Source of the DNA: Cellulomonas hominis | Lineage (GTDB): Bacteria; Actinomycetota; Actinomycetes; Actinomycetales; Cellulomonadaceae | Length of the DNA stretch: 64,000 nt | NCBI RefSeq assembly: GCF_014201095.1 | Contig: NZ_JACHDN010000001.1 | Location: 2,914,001 to 2,978,000 of the forward strand | Direction of reading: 5' to 3' | Shown here: piece after piece, positions 53,328 to 61,831 of the stretch | Layout of the letters: each line of letters begins with the position of its first letter | Position numbering within the stretch: position 1 is the stretch's first letter | Position numbers and translations under genes: made by a program | The notes under the pieces: generated by a model | The model's database searches: none | Seen by the model: the letters and a program-made list of their open reading frames with translations, nothing else | Told to the model about the DNA's origin: nothing

Positions 53328-54584
53328 TCAGCGCTCGAGGATCTCGCGCATGCGGTCGGCGGTCTCGGCGGCGAGCTCGGCCAGGTCGCCGACGCCCTTG
53401 CCGTCGCCGTCGGTGAGGATCGGGCCCTCGAGCTGCTCCCAGATCACGGTGCCGAGCTCGTTCTGCTGCGGGAGGTTGTGGAAGCCGCGCGCGATCTCCG
53501 CCGAGCGGGTCACCACGTCGACGGCGTACGCCTTGGCGGGATTCACCTGGGCGATGTCGCCCACCCGCGACGCCACGGGCGCGGGGATCTTCCAGTCGAA
53601 CATCGCCTGCGTGAGGTCGGTGATCGCGGCGACGCCCGCATCGGTGTCGGCGCCGGCCGACAGCACGGTCGACGCGGTCCAGTTGAACGTCACCTGCTCG
53701 ACCGATCCGGCGGGCATGACGGCCATGCCGACCTCGAACGGCGCGTCGGACTCGGCCACCTTGCGCTCGATGTCGTCGGCGGCACCGCCCACCATCATCG
53801 CGACGGTGCCGTCGACGAACGCCGACTCCACGCCGCGGGACTGGGCCTGGGCCTGCGGCATGGTCATGGTGGCGTCGTTGGCGATCTCGTGCGCCAGCGT
53901 GAGGCCGGCGACCGCCTCCGGGGAGTCGAGCACGACCTCGCCGTCCGCGTCCACGTAGTCGCCGCCCTCGCCCCACGCGTACAGCGCGACCGGCGGGGTA
54001 CCGGTCGTGGCGTAGCCCCAGCGGTCGCCGTCCGTCAGCGTGCGGGCGGTCTCGCGGAACGCGTCCCAGCCCCAGTCCTCGTCGGGGGCGGGGAGCCCGG
54101 CCTCCGCGAAGCGGTCGGCGTTGAAGTAGACGACGTACGGCTGCCCGATCCACGGGAGTCCGTAGAGGGCGCCGTCGACGGTCGCCGGGTCGAGGGAGCC
54201 CGGGAGGTAGTCGGCCAGGTCGACGCGGTCGTCGACCAGGCCGGTGAGGTCGGTCAGTGTGCCGTTCGCCGCGTACGCGGGGACGTACTCCTGGGACAGC
54301 CAGAACAGGTCCGGCGACTGCCGGCCGGCGATCATGGTCTGCAGCTTGGTGTAGTACTCGCCGCCCGGGACGACCATCTGCTCGAGACGGTAGACGTCCT
54401 GGGCCGCGTTGAGTTCGTCCAGGATCGCGTCGAGCTCGTCCGCCTCCGTGTCGTTCGCCCAGGTGGCGATGGTGAGCGTGACGGGGCCGTCGCCGTCATC
54501 GTCGCCCGGGGAGTCGCCGCACGCGGCCAGGGACAGGGCGAGGGCCGCGAGCAGGGCGGCAGGCGTGAGCAGTCGATGGCGCAT
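53328..54584 (-). CDS. Carbohydrate ABC transporter substrate-binding lipoprotein
   Basis: The 418-residue protein has a lipoprotein signal peptide with lipobox LAAC (19-22; Cys22 would be lipidated), followed by an acidic spacer and a family-1 extracellular solute-binding fold: LTIATWANDTEADEL, YYTKLQTMIAGRQSPDLFWL, and YGLPWIGQPYVVYFNADRFAEAGL. It captures an oligosaccharide, probably a mannoside given the linked GH130 and ManA genes. It is the first gene of the minus-strand operon, with a leader of about 140 nt downstream of the LacI-type operator. Confidence 0.93.
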   Translation of the reverse strand: MRHRLLTPAALLAALALSLAACGDSPGDDDGDGPVTLTIATWANDTEADELDAILDELNAAQDVYRLEQMVVPGGEYYTKLQTMIAGRQSPDLFWLSQEYVPAYAANGTLTDLTGLVDDRVDLADYLPGSLDPATVDGALYGLPWIGQPYVVYFNADRFAEAGLPAPDEDWGWDAFRETARTLTDGDRWGYATTGTPPVALYAWGEGGDYVDADGEVVLDSPEAVAGLTLAHEIANDATMTMPQAQAQSRGVESAFVDGTVAMMVGGAADDIERKVAESDAPFEVGMAVMPAGSVEQVTFNWTASTVLSAGADTDAGVAAITDLTQAMFDWKIPAPVASRVGDIAQVNPAKAYAVDVVTRSAEIARGFHNLPQQNELGTVIWEQLEGPILTDGDGKGVGDLAELAAETADRMREILER

Positions 54585-54714
54585 GGGGTCTCCTCATCGG
54601 TCCGCGCGGCGGTGCGGCGGACGGCACGGCAGGGGGTGTCGGGGCGTGCGACACCCGTCGTCGGCGAGGGTGTGCGCGCCCCCGTGCTGCGGCTGAGGGA
54701 CGTGCTCCGGTTCT

Positions 54715-54728
54715 TCAAACCGGTTTGA
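54715..54728. promoter_or_regulatory. LacI-type operator TCAAACCGGTTTGA (binding-protein operon)
   Basis: A perfect 14-bp palindrome with central CCGG, typical of LacI/GalR-family operators, lies just after the minus-strand -10 box, over the predicted transcription start. A repressor here would block the transporter operon. Confidence 0.8.
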
Positions 54729-54732
54729 GCCG

Positions 54733-54763
54733 ACTGTACTCATAAGTCGCTTCTCGGTGTCAA
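54733..54763 (-). promoter_or_regulatory. Promoter TTGACA-N19-TACAGT for the transporter operon
   Basis: On the minus strand, TTGACA (54758-54763) and TACAGT (54733-54738) are 19 nt apart, slightly long spacing. The operator at 54715-54728 begins 4 nt after the -10 box. Confidence 0.55.
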
Positions 54764-54916
54764 GCCATCCCGCGGTGCCCTGGGGACGACGGCGCGTGGG
54801 CGTGCCTGCGCGACGGTCCGGCTGCCACCGTGGCCCGGGATCGCACGTTGCGGCGACCGTGAGTGCGTCGACCCTTCGGGTTCGTGCGGCCCGGCGGCGA
54901 GGCGGGCGGGCGCACT

Positions 54917-54945
54917 TGACACGTAGCCCGCCCGCGGATTCAATC
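54917..54945 (+). promoter_or_regulatory. Promoter TTGACA-N17-TTCAAT for the GH130-manA-GH13 operon
   Basis: TTGACA (54917-54922) and TTCAAT (54940-54945) are spaced by 17 nt, near consensus. The operator at 54948-54961 begins 2 nt after the -10 box and would cover the start site. Confidence 0.65.
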
Positions 54946-54947
54946 GT

Positions 54948-54961
54948 CAAACCGGTTTGGA
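54948..54961. promoter_or_regulatory. LacI-type operator TCAAACCGGTTTGG (GH130 operon)
   Basis: It shares the 12-bp palindromic core CAAACCGGTTTG with the operator at 54715-54728; only the last base departs from symmetry. Position over the plus-strand start implies coordinated repression of both operons. Confidence 0.8.
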
Positions 54962-55091
54962 CCGGACATGGTGCGCGGTTCGTGCCGTGCCCGGCGCGGG
55001 TCCGCGACCCGCACCTCCGACCCCGAGGACCCGGCGGCCCACCGAAGGGCGCATCAGCCGCGCCGCACCGTCCCCTCGACCGAGGAGAGCT

Positions 55092-56150
55092 GTGACCTCC
55101 GTCCCGTATGCCCTCACGAGGCTGCGCACCCTCATGACCCCCGAGCCCGGGAACCCCCTCGAGGTGGAGGGCGTGCTGAACCCCGCTTCCGGCCGCGGCC
55201 CGGACGGCGAGCTCTACCTGCTGCCGCGTCTGGTGGCCGCCGGCAACGTCTCGCGGGTCGGCCTCGCCCGCGTCATCCTCGACGGCGGCGAGCCGGTCAG
55301 CGTCGAGCGACGCGGCGTCGTGCTCGAGCCGGCGAACCGCTGGGAGCGCGGCGCGCGGAACGCGGGCACCGAGGACCCGCGCACCACCTGGCTGCCGGAC
55401 CTGGGGCTGCACGTCATGACCTACGTGGCGTACGGCCCGCTCGGCCCGCGCACCGCGCTGGCGGTCTCCGCCGACCTGCGCTCCTGGCGGCGCCTCGGCC
55501 CCCTGCAGTTCCGTCACGACCCCGTGCTCGACGTCGACCTCAACCTGTACCCGAACAAGGACGTCGTGCTGTTCCCCGAGGTCGTCCCCGGTCCGGGCGG
55601 CGAACCGAGCTACGCGCTGCTGCACCGGCCCACGTGGGACCTGGGGCTGGTCCGGGAGGGCGAGGGGCTCTGGCCCCCGGGCGGGACCGCGGACCCCCGC
55701 CCGGCGGTCTGGATCTCGTACGCGCCGGCCGCGGCCGTCCGCGCGGACCTGGCCGCCCTCACGCTCCAGCACGGGGCGCGGGAGGTCGCGCGCCCGGAGC
55801 ACCCGTGGGAGGCGCTGAAGATCGGCGCGGGCCCGGCCCCGCTCCGGGTGCCCGAGGGATGGCTCCTGCTGCACCACGGGGTCACGGGGGAGATCACGGA
55901 CCCGTGGTCGACCGACAACGCCGTCCGGTACTGCGCCGGGGCGATGCTGCTGGACCCCGACGACCCCTCGCGGGTCCTGGGCCGGACCGCGGAGCCGCTG
56001 CTGGAGCCCGAGACCGACGACGAGCGCCGCGGCACCGTCGCCGACGTGGTCTTCCCGACCGCGGTGGAGCGCGTCGGCGACGCCACGTTCGTGTTCTACG
56101 GCATGGCGGACGCCCGGATCGGCGTCGCCCGGCTCGACCGGAGGGCGTGA
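55092..56150 (+). CDS. GH130 family mannoside phosphorylase or hydrolase
   Basis: The 352-residue protein is a GH130 five-bladed propeller enzyme. NPASGRGPDGELYLLPRL (30-47) is the first blade, GTEDPR (92-97) carries the catalytic Asp95, and YPNKDVVLFPE (153-163) is the second signature. GH130 phosphorylases cleave beta-mannosides to mannose-1-phosphate; some subfamilies lack phosphate ligands and are hydrolases. I cannot separate the two from sequence alone, but the genes that follow (manA, GH13, manB) suit a mannose-1-phosphate product. GTG 55092 follows AGGAGAG closely. The protein has no signal peptide and is cytoplasmic. Confidence 0.88.
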   Translation: MTSVPYALTRLRTLMTPEPGNPLEVEGVLNPASGRGPDGELYLLPRLVAAGNVSRVGLARVILDGGEPVSVERRGVVLEPANRWERGARNAGTEDPRTTWLPDLGLHVMTYVAYGPLGPRTALAVSADLRSWRRLGPLQFRHDPVLDVDLNLYPNKDVVLFPEVVPGPGGEPSYALLHRPTWDLGLVREGEGLWPPGGTADPRPAVWISYAPAAAVRADLAALTLQHGAREVARPEHPWEALKIGAGPAPLRVPEGWLLLHHGVTGEITDPWSTDNAVRYCAGAMLLDPDDPSRVLGRTAEPLLEPETDDERRGTVADVVFPTAVERVGDATFVFYGMADARIGVARLDRRA

Positions 56151-57379
56151 GGGTGCTGCGCCTGACGAACCCCGTGCGGCACTACGACTGGGGCTCCGCG
56201 CACGCCTTGCCGGAGCTGCTCGGCACGACGCCGGACGGCCGGCGGTACGCCGAGATCTGGGTCGGGGCGCACCCGGCCGCCCCCTCCGTGGCGACGCAGG
56301 ACGGCGCGCCGCTCCCGCTGGATGCGCTCGTCGCGCAGCGGCCGCACGACGTCCTCGGGCCGGACGTGCGGGCGCGGTTCGGCGACCGGCTCCCGTACCT
56401 GGTGAAGCTGCTCGCCGCGGACCGGCCGCTCTCGCTCCAGGTGCACCCGGACCGCGAGCGGGCCGCGCGCCGGCACGCGGAGGAGGTCGCGGCTGGCGTC
56501 CCCGCCGCCGAGCGCCGGTATCCCGACCCGTGGCACAAGCCCGAGCTCCTGGTTGCGCTGCGGCCCACCGTGGCCCTGGCGGGGCTGCGGTCGCCCGAGG
56601 AGGCGGCCGCGCTGCTCGCCGGGCTCGGCGCCCGGGCGGCCCTCGACGGGGTGCTCGACGCGCTGCTGGGTCCCGAACCCGCGGGCGCGCGGCTGCGCGC
56701 CGCGCTCGGCCGGGTCCTCGCGCTGCCCGCCGAGGCCGTCGCCGCCGTCGCCTGCGCGCTGGGACCGGCCCCCGACGCGGCCGTCGACCCGGCGCGCGAC
56801 GCCGACCCGCGGCGCGTGGCGGCGCGGCTCGCCGCGTCCTTCCCGGACGACCCCGGCGTCGTCGCCTCGTTCCTGCTGCACCCGGTCGTGCTGCGGCCCG
56901 GGGACGGGTTCGCGGTGGGTGCCGGCCGGCTGCACTGCTACGTGGCGGGGGTCGGCCTGGAGGTGATGGCGTCGTCCGACAACGTGCTGCGCGCCGGCCT
57001 CACCCCCAAAGTGGTGGACGCGCCGGAGCTGCTCGCGGTCCTGGACCCGGAGCCCAGGGCCGCGCCCGTGCTGCGCCCCGCGCCGGTCGCGGCCGGGGCG
57101 GGGCTGGTGACCCGAACCTACGGCACGACCGCGGACGAGTTCGCGCTCACGGTGGCCGACGTCGACGCGGGCGCGCCGGCGACGCTCTCCGCGGCCGGTT
57201 GCGGGCCCCGGACCGTCGTCGGGCTCGCCGGCGTCGTCCAGGTCGCCACCCGCGCCGGGCGGTGCGGGCTCGGGGCGGGGGAGTCCGTGCTGGTGCCGGC
57301 CGCGGACGGGCCGGTCGCGCTCGCCGGACGTGGCACGTGCGCCCTCGTCGGGGTGCCGGCAGGGGCGGGTGCGCCGTGA
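56147..57379 (+). CDS. manA: Mannose-6-phosphate isomerase, class I (second copy)
   Basis: This 410-residue paralogue of the product at 36154 has HYDWGS (12-17), LQVHPD (97-102) and WHKPE (129-133), so Gln98, His100 and Glu133 match the zinc site, with the last His in GRLHCYV. The LRAGLTPKVVD block is conserved. In this operon it would convert mannose-6-phosphate from imported mannosides into fructose-6-phosphate, a catabolic task. GTG 56147 overlaps the GH130 stop (GTGA), with GGAGGG upstream; GTG 56153 is an alternative. Its stop overlaps the GH13 start by 4 bp. Confidence 0.92.
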   Translation: MRVLRLTNPVRHYDWGSAHALPELLGTTPDGRRYAEIWVGAHPAAPSVATQDGAPLPLDALVAQRPHDVLGPDVRARFGDRLPYLVKLLAADRPLSLQVHPDRERAARRHAEEVAAGVPAAERRYPDPWHKPELLVALRPTVALAGLRSPEEAAALLAGLGARAALDGVLDALLGPEPAGARLRAALGRVLALPAEAVAAVACALGPAPDAAVDPARDADPRRVAARLAASFPDDPGVVASFLLHPVVLRPGDGFAVGAGRLHCYVAGVGLEVMASSDNVLRAGLTPKVVDAPELLAVLDPEPRAAPVLRPAPVAAGAGLVTRTYGTTADEFALTVADVDAGAPATLSAAGCGPRTVVGLAGVVQVATRAGRCGLGAGESVLVPAADGPVALAGRGTCALVGVPAGAGAP

Positions 57380-59118
57380 GCTGGTGGCACGAGGCCGTGG
57401 TCTACGAGGTGTACCCGCGGTCGTTCCAGGACTCCGACGGCGACGGCGTCGGCGACCTTCGCGGCCTGACGCAGCGCCTCGACCACCTCGCGTGGCTCGG
57501 CGTCGGCGGGCTCTGGCTCTGCCCGGTCTACCCGTCGCCGCAGCGGGACAACGGGTACGACGTGTCCGACCTCTGCGGGGTGGACCCGCTGTTCGGCACC
57601 CTGGACGACCTGGACGCCCTGGTGGCCGCGGCGCACGAGCGGGGCATCCGGGTGGTGTTGGACCTGGTGCTGAACCACACCTCGGACGCGCACCCGTGGC
57701 TGCGGCAGCACCCCGAGCGGTACGTGTGGCGTCCACCCCGGCCGGGGTGCGCCGGGGGTGCGCCGGGCTCCGAGCCGACCAACTGGGGGGCGGCGTTCGG
57801 CGGGTCCGCCTGGACGTGGGACGCCGGACGGGGGGCCTACCGCCTCGGGATCTTCTCCCCGTGGCAGCCCGACCTGGACTGGTCGCGACCGGAGACCCGG
57901 GCGGCGCTCGCGGACGTCCTGCGGTTCTGGCGGGCTCGGGAGATCGACGGCTTCCGGCTGGACGTGATCACACTCGTGGACAAGCCCGACGTGCTGCGGG
58001 ACGGTCCCGTCGGCCCAGGGTCCGGGTACGCGGACGCCGTGGCCGCCTGCGCCGGGGGGCCGCGGCTCGCCGGGTACCTCCGGGAGCTGCGTGCCGCGGC
58101 GGGGGACGCGCTGCTCATCGGCGAGGCGCCGGGGACGACCCCGGAGGGGGCCCGGGTGCTCACGACCGACGGCGGCCTGGACCTGGTGCTCCAGTTCGAG
58201 CACGCCGAGCTGGACCGCGAGCCCGCGCGCTGGCGCCGGCGCCCCCTGGACCTCCGCGACCTCAAGGCGTGGGCGGCGCGCTGGCAACGCCCGGACGCCG
58301 GCTGGCCGGCGCTGTTCCTCGGCAACCACGACCAGGCGCGCATCGCGTCGCGGTACGGGGCGCCGGACCCTTGGACCTCCCGGTCGGCCGCGATGTGGGC
58401 GGTGCTGCTGCACGCGCACCGCGGCACCCCGTTCCTCTACCAGGGCGACGAGATCGGCATGACGAACCGGCCGGTCGCCGGGCCGGAGGACCTCGTGGAC
58501 GTGGAGGCACGGACCGTGCTCGCCGCCGCGGTGGCGGGCGGCGCCGACCCCGCGGCCGTCCTGGACGGCCTGCGCGCGCTCGGCCGGGACCACGCCCGGG
58601 TGCCGGTCTCCTGGGACGACGGGCTGCACGGCGGCTTCACCGCGGGTACGCCGTGGCTGGCCGCGCACCCCGAGGCCCGGCACCGGAACGTGGCGGCCCA
58701 GCGGGACGACCCGTGCTCCGTGCTCCGCGTGCACCGCGACCTCGTGGCGCTGCGGCGCACCGAGCCCGCGCTCGCGCACGGGGACACGACGGTGCTGCTG
58801 CCCGACGACCCCGTGCGCTACGCGCTGCTCCGCCGGCGCGGGGAGGTCGAGCTGCTGCTCGTGGCGAACGTGTCGTCGACGGAGGCCCCGTGGCCCACCG
58901 GGGGCGCCACCGAGGGCTGGGCGGACGCCGCGGTGCTCCTCAGCACCCGGCGGGTCCCGCCCGACGGGCCCCGCCCCGCCGCCGCGGACGACCCGGGCCC
59001 CGCCGCCCCGCTGGCCCCGTGGGAGGCCCGTCTGCTCCGCCGGGTCCGGTCCCGTTCCGGCGCCCCGCACCACCTGATGACCGACACGCTGATGGGATAC
59101 CGTGACGCCCGTGCCTGA
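57376..59118 (+). CDS. GH13 family alpha-glucosidase-like enzyme
   Basis: The 580-residue protein opens VVYEVYPRSFQDSDGDGVGDL, the GH13 alpha-glucosidase/oligo-1,6-glucosidase start. Catalytic residues are Asp196 (GFRLD, nucleophile), Glu250 (IGE, acid/base) and Asp319 (NHD), with region I DLVLNH (96-101) and FLYQGDEIGMTN. A C-terminal beta domain follows about residue 480. No signal peptide, so it acts on imported sugars. An alpha-glucosidase in a mannoside operon suggests mixed glucose/mannose oligosaccharides or a trimming role. GTG overlaps the manA stop, and its end overlaps manB by 17 bp. Confidence 0.92.
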   Translation: MSWWHEAVVYEVYPRSFQDSDGDGVGDLRGLTQRLDHLAWLGVGGLWLCPVYPSPQRDNGYDVSDLCGVDPLFGTLDDLDALVAAAHERGIRVVLDLVLNHTSDAHPWLRQHPERYVWRPPRPGCAGGAPGSEPTNWGAAFGGSAWTWDAGRGAYRLGIFSPWQPDLDWSRPETRAALADVLRFWRAREIDGFRLDVITLVDKPDVLRDGPVGPGSGYADAVAACAGGPRLAGYLRELRAAAGDALLIGEAPGTTPEGARVLTTDGGLDLVLQFEHAELDREPARWRRRPLDLRDLKAWAARWQRPDAGWPALFLGNHDQARIASRYGAPDPWTSRSAAMWAVLLHAHRGTPFLYQGDEIGMTNRPVAGPEDLVDVEARTVLAAAVAGGADPAAVLDGLRALGRDHARVPVSWDDGLHGGFTAGTPWLAAHPEARHRNVAAQRDDPCSVLRVHRDLVALRRTEPALAHGDTTVLLPDDPVRYALLRRRGEVELLLVANVSSTEAPWPTGGATEGWADAAVLLSTRRVPPDGPRPAAADDPGPAAPLAPWEARLLRRVRSRSGAPHHLMTDTLMGYRDARA

Positions 59119-60565
59119 GACTGCGCTGCCCGACCTGACCGGCCTGATCAAGGCGTACGACGTCCGGGGCACGGTCCCCGACCAGCTGAACGCGGAGGTG
59201 GCCCGCGCCATCGGCGCCGCGTTCGCGGACGTGGTCGTGCTGCCGGAGGCGCCCGAGGGCGCCCGCCCGCTCGTCGTGGTCGGCAACGACATGCGTCCCT
59301 CCGGCCCCGAGCTGGTCGGCGCGTTCGCCGAGGGCCTGGCCGCCCGCGGCGTGGACGTCGTGCGGATCGGGCTGTGCTCGACCGACGGCCTGTACTTCGC
59401 GTCGGGTAAGCTCGGCGTCCCGGGCGCCATGTTCACCGCCAGCCACAACCCGGCCGAGTACAACGGCATCAAGCTGTGCCGCGCCGGCGCCCGCCCGGTC
59501 GGGCAGGACACGGGCCTGTCCCGGGTCCGCGACCTCGCGGCGCAGTACCTGCGCGACGGCGTGCCCGCCGGCGACGGGCCCGCGGGGTCGGTGACGGAGC
59601 AGGACCTGCTCGCCGACTACGCGGCCTTCCTGCGCGGCCTGGTGGACCTGTCGGGCATCCGCCCGCTGAAGGTCGTCGTCGACGCCGGCAACGGCATGGG
59701 GGGCTTCACCGCGCCGGCCGTGCTCGGCACCGGCGCGGGCCTGCCGGAGCTGCCGCTCGAGGTCGTCCCGCTGTACTTCGAGCTCGACGGGACCTTCCCG
59801 AACCACGAGGCGAACCCGCTGGAGCCGGAGAACCTCCGCGACCTGCAGAAGGCCGTCGTCGAGCACGGCGCCGACATCGGCCTGGCGTTCGACGGCGACG
59901 CCGACCGCTGCTTCGTCGTGGACGAGAACGGCGACCCGGTCAGCCCGTCCGCCATCACCGCGCTGGTCGGCCTCCGGGAGATCGAGCGGGAGAAGGCCGC
60001 GGGCCGCACCCCGACGGTGATCCACAACCTCATCACCTCGATGGTCGTGCCCGACCTGGTGACCGCGGCCGGCGCCAAGGCCGTCCGCACCCGCGTCGGC
60101 CACTCCTTCATCAAGGCGCAGATGGCCGAGTCGGAGGCCGTGTTCGGCGGCGAGCACTCGGCGCACTACTACTTCCGCGACTTCTTCTTCGCGGACACCG
60201 GCATGCTCGCCGCGCTGCACGTGCTCGCCGCCCTCGGCGGTCAGCCGCACCCGCTGTCCGCCCTCGCGGAGCAGTACCAGCCGTACGTCGCCTCGGGGGA
60301 GATCAACTCCCGCGTCGCCGACGTGGCGGCCGCCCGCGCCCGGGTCGTCGAGGCGTACGTGGAGCAGCAGGGCGCGGGCCCGGTGACGGTCGACGAGCTC
60401 GACGGCCTCACGGTCTCGCACTGGGACGGCCACCCGCAGTGGTGGTTCAACCTGCGCGCGTCGAACACCGAGCCGCTGCTGCGCCTGAACGTCGAGGCCG
60501 CGGACGAGGACATCATGGAGAAGGTGCGCGACGACGTGCTCGCGCTCGTGCGGCAGGAGGCCTGA
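59102..60565 (+). CDS. manB: Phosphomannomutase/phosphoglucomutase
   Basis: This 487-residue alpha-D-phosphohexomutase has the phosphoserine loop TASHNP (112-117; Ser114), the Mg site DGDADR (264-269), GEHSAHYYF (350-358) for sugar binding and the phosphate loop RASNTEPLLRLN. It interconverts mannose-6-phosphate and mannose-1-phosphate, serving both GDP-mannose synthesis and, in the other direction, use of mannose-1-phosphate. GTG 59102 (or GTG 59111) lies inside the GH13 end, so transcription from the sugar operon would continue into it. The neighbouring DUF3499 partner of most actinobacteria lies 10.8 kb upstream. Confidence 0.95.
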   Translation: MTPVPETALPDLTGLIKAYDVRGTVPDQLNAEVARAIGAAFADVVVLPEAPEGARPLVVVGNDMRPSGPELVGAFAEGLAARGVDVVRIGLCSTDGLYFASGKLGVPGAMFTASHNPAEYNGIKLCRAGARPVGQDTGLSRVRDLAAQYLRDGVPAGDGPAGSVTEQDLLADYAAFLRGLVDLSGIRPLKVVVDAGNGMGGFTAPAVLGTGAGLPELPLEVVPLYFELDGTFPNHEANPLEPENLRDLQKAVVEHGADIGLAFDGDADRCFVVDENGDPVSPSAITALVGLREIEREKAAGRTPTVIHNLITSMVVPDLVTAAGAKAVRTRVGHSFIKAQMAESEAVFGGEHSAHYYFRDFFFADTGMLAALHVLAALGGQPHPLSALAEQYQPYVASGEINSRVADVAAARARVVEAYVEQQGAGPVTVDELDGLTVSHWDGHPQWWFNLRASNTEPLLRLNVEAADEDIMEKVRDDVLALVRQEA

Positions 60566-60567
60566 GC

Positions 60568-60762
60568 ATGGCGGACACCACGGGGCTGGCCCCCTGGGTG
60601 CGCGAGCTGCTGCGCTGCCCGGTGACCGGCGCGACCCTGGTCGACGGCGTCGGCCCGGGCGGGCAGCCGGAGCTCGTCTCCACCGACCCGGACCGCCCGC
60701 TGGCCTACCCGGTCCGCGACGGCATCCCCGTCCTGCTCGCCGACGAGGCACGCGAGGTCTAG
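60568..60762 (+). CDS. Trm112-family small protein
   Basis: The 64-residue protein has LLRCPVTGATL and the YPVRDGIPVLLADEAR ending, which is the family signature of bacterial Trm112-like proteins found directly after manB. Only one Cys (17) is left of the zinc site. Members are thought to be small binding partners of methyltransferases, but the bacterial role is not established. It starts 2 nt after the manB stop, with CAGGAGG at the manB end, so it is cotranscribed with manB. Confidence 0.9.
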   Translation: MADTTGLAPWVRELLRCPVTGATLVDGVGPGGQPELVSTDPDRPLAYPVRDGIPVLLADEAREV

Positions 60763-60765
60763 CAT
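60760..60765 (+). promoter_or_regulatory. Possible -10 box TAGCAT upstream of the cation transporter
   Basis: TAGCAT overlaps the Trm112 stop codon and predicts a leader of about 67 nt for the gene at 60839. No -35 seen. Confidence 0.3.
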
Positions 60766-60838
60766 CACCGCTCGGGCCGCCGCGGGGCGGTCCCGGGCGA
60801 CCGCGGTCACCCGTGCGCTGACCAGCGGGAGGACCGGC

Positions 60839-61762
60839 ATGGCTCACGGAGGCGGGACCAAGGCGATCATCGCCGCGCTGTCCGCGAACCTCGGGATCGC
60901 GGTGACGAAGTTCGTCGCGTTCCTGCTCACCCAGTCGAGCTCGATGCTCGCCGAGTCGGTGCACTCCGTCGCGGACTCGGGCAACCAGGTGCTGCTGCTG
61001 CTCGGCGGCCGGCGGGCCAAGCGGCAGGCCGACGAGTCGCACCCGTTCGGCTACGGGCGCGAGCGCTACATGTACGCGTTCATCGTCTCGATCGTGCTGT
61101 TCAGCCTCGGTGGTCTGTTCGCGCTGTACGAGGCGTGGCACAAGTTCAGCGACCCGCACCCGATCGAGTCCTGGCAGTGGGTGCCGATCGCGGTGCTGCT
61201 GGCCGCGATCGTCATGGAGGGCTTCTCCTTCCGCACCGCGATCCGGGAGGCGAACCACACCCGCGGCGACCAGGGGTGGGTGTCGTACATCCGCACCGCG
61301 AAGGCGCCCGAGCTGCCCGTCGTGCTGCTCGAGGACTTCGGCGCGCTCATCGGCCTGGTCCTGGCCCTGTTCGGCGTCTCGATGACGCTGGTGACGCACG
61401 ACGGCCGGTGGGACGCCGTGGGGTCGGCGGCGATCGGCGTGCTGCTGGTGCTCATCGCGATCGTGCTGGCCGTCGAGACGAAGAGCCTGCTGCTGGGCGA
61501 GTCGGCGTCGAGGCGGGATGTGGACGCGATCCGCGGCGCGCTGGTCGGCGTCGGCGTGCCGTCCGTGATCCACCTCCGGACGCTGCACCTCGGCCCGGAG
61601 GAGCTGCTCGTGGCGGCGAAGATCGAGATCGCCCCGACGGCGTCCGCGACGGACGTGGCGGCGGCCATCGACGCGGCGGAGCAGCGCGTCCGCGCGGCGG
61701 TCCCCATCGCCCGCGTCATCTACCTGGAACCGGACCTCCGGCACGCGACCCCGGCGTCCTGA
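60839..61762 (+). CDS. Cation diffusion facilitator (CDF) family transporter
   Basis: The 307-residue protein has six hydrophobic helices. AESVHSVADSGNQ (38-50) in helix 2 contains His42 and Asp46 of the CDF metal site, HPFGYGRERY (68-77) is the conserved loop, and LLEDFGALIGL supplies the helix-5 site. The C-terminal cytoplasmic domain (about 220-300) has the ferredoxin-like CDF fold. It exports a divalent cation such as Zn2+ or Mn2+ in exchange for protons. GGGAGGA precedes the ATG. It is followed by a long hairpin at 61779-61831. Confidence 0.9.
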   Translation: MAHGGGTKAIIAALSANLGIAVTKFVAFLLTQSSSMLAESVHSVADSGNQVLLLLGGRRAKRQADESHPFGYGRERYMYAFIVSIVLFSLGGLFALYEAWHKFSDPHPIESWQWVPIAVLLAAIVMEGFSFRTAIREANHTRGDQGWVSYIRTAKAPELPVVLLEDFGALIGLVLALFGVSMTLVTHDGRWDAVGSAAIGVLLVLIAIVLAVETKSLLLGESASRRDVDAIRGALVGVGVPSVIHLRTLHLGPEELLVAAKIEIAPTASATDVAAAIDAAEQRVRAAVPIARVIYLEPDLRHATPAS

Positions 61763-61778
61763 CCCCCGCGGACGACGA

Positions 61779-61831
61779 AGTGGAAGGTTCGAGCGGACAC
61801 GCGGTGGGCGAGTCCGCTCGAACCTTCCACT
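61779..61831. terminator. 20-bp perfect inverted repeat between convergent genes
   Basis: AGTGGAAGGTTCGAGCGGAC (61779-61798) pairs exactly with 61812-61831 around a 13-nt loop, and CCCCCGC/GCGGGGG can extend the base (61763-61769 and 61834-61840). It lies between the CDF stop and the binding-protein stop. Very stable; probably a two-way terminator, though its lower GC content stands out. Confidence 0.6.

Larger units (their letters stand above)
54585..55091. promoter_or_regulatory. 507-bp divergent regulatory region of the sugar island
   Basis: No gene is supported here. It holds one promoter and one LacI-type palindrome for each of the two operons, with operator centres 233 bp apart. The minus-strand leader contains an 8-bp inverted repeat (GGGTGTCG at 54634-54641 and CGACACCC at 54649-54656). 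The plus-strand leader, about 140 nt, ends with GAGGAGAG before GTG 55092. The regulator gene itself is not in the window. Confidence 0.75.

Noticed and set aside
54585..54714. Small coding frames in the divergent regulatory region
   Set aside because: None has a ribosome-binding site or recognisable motif, and the region is explained by promoters, operators and leaders.
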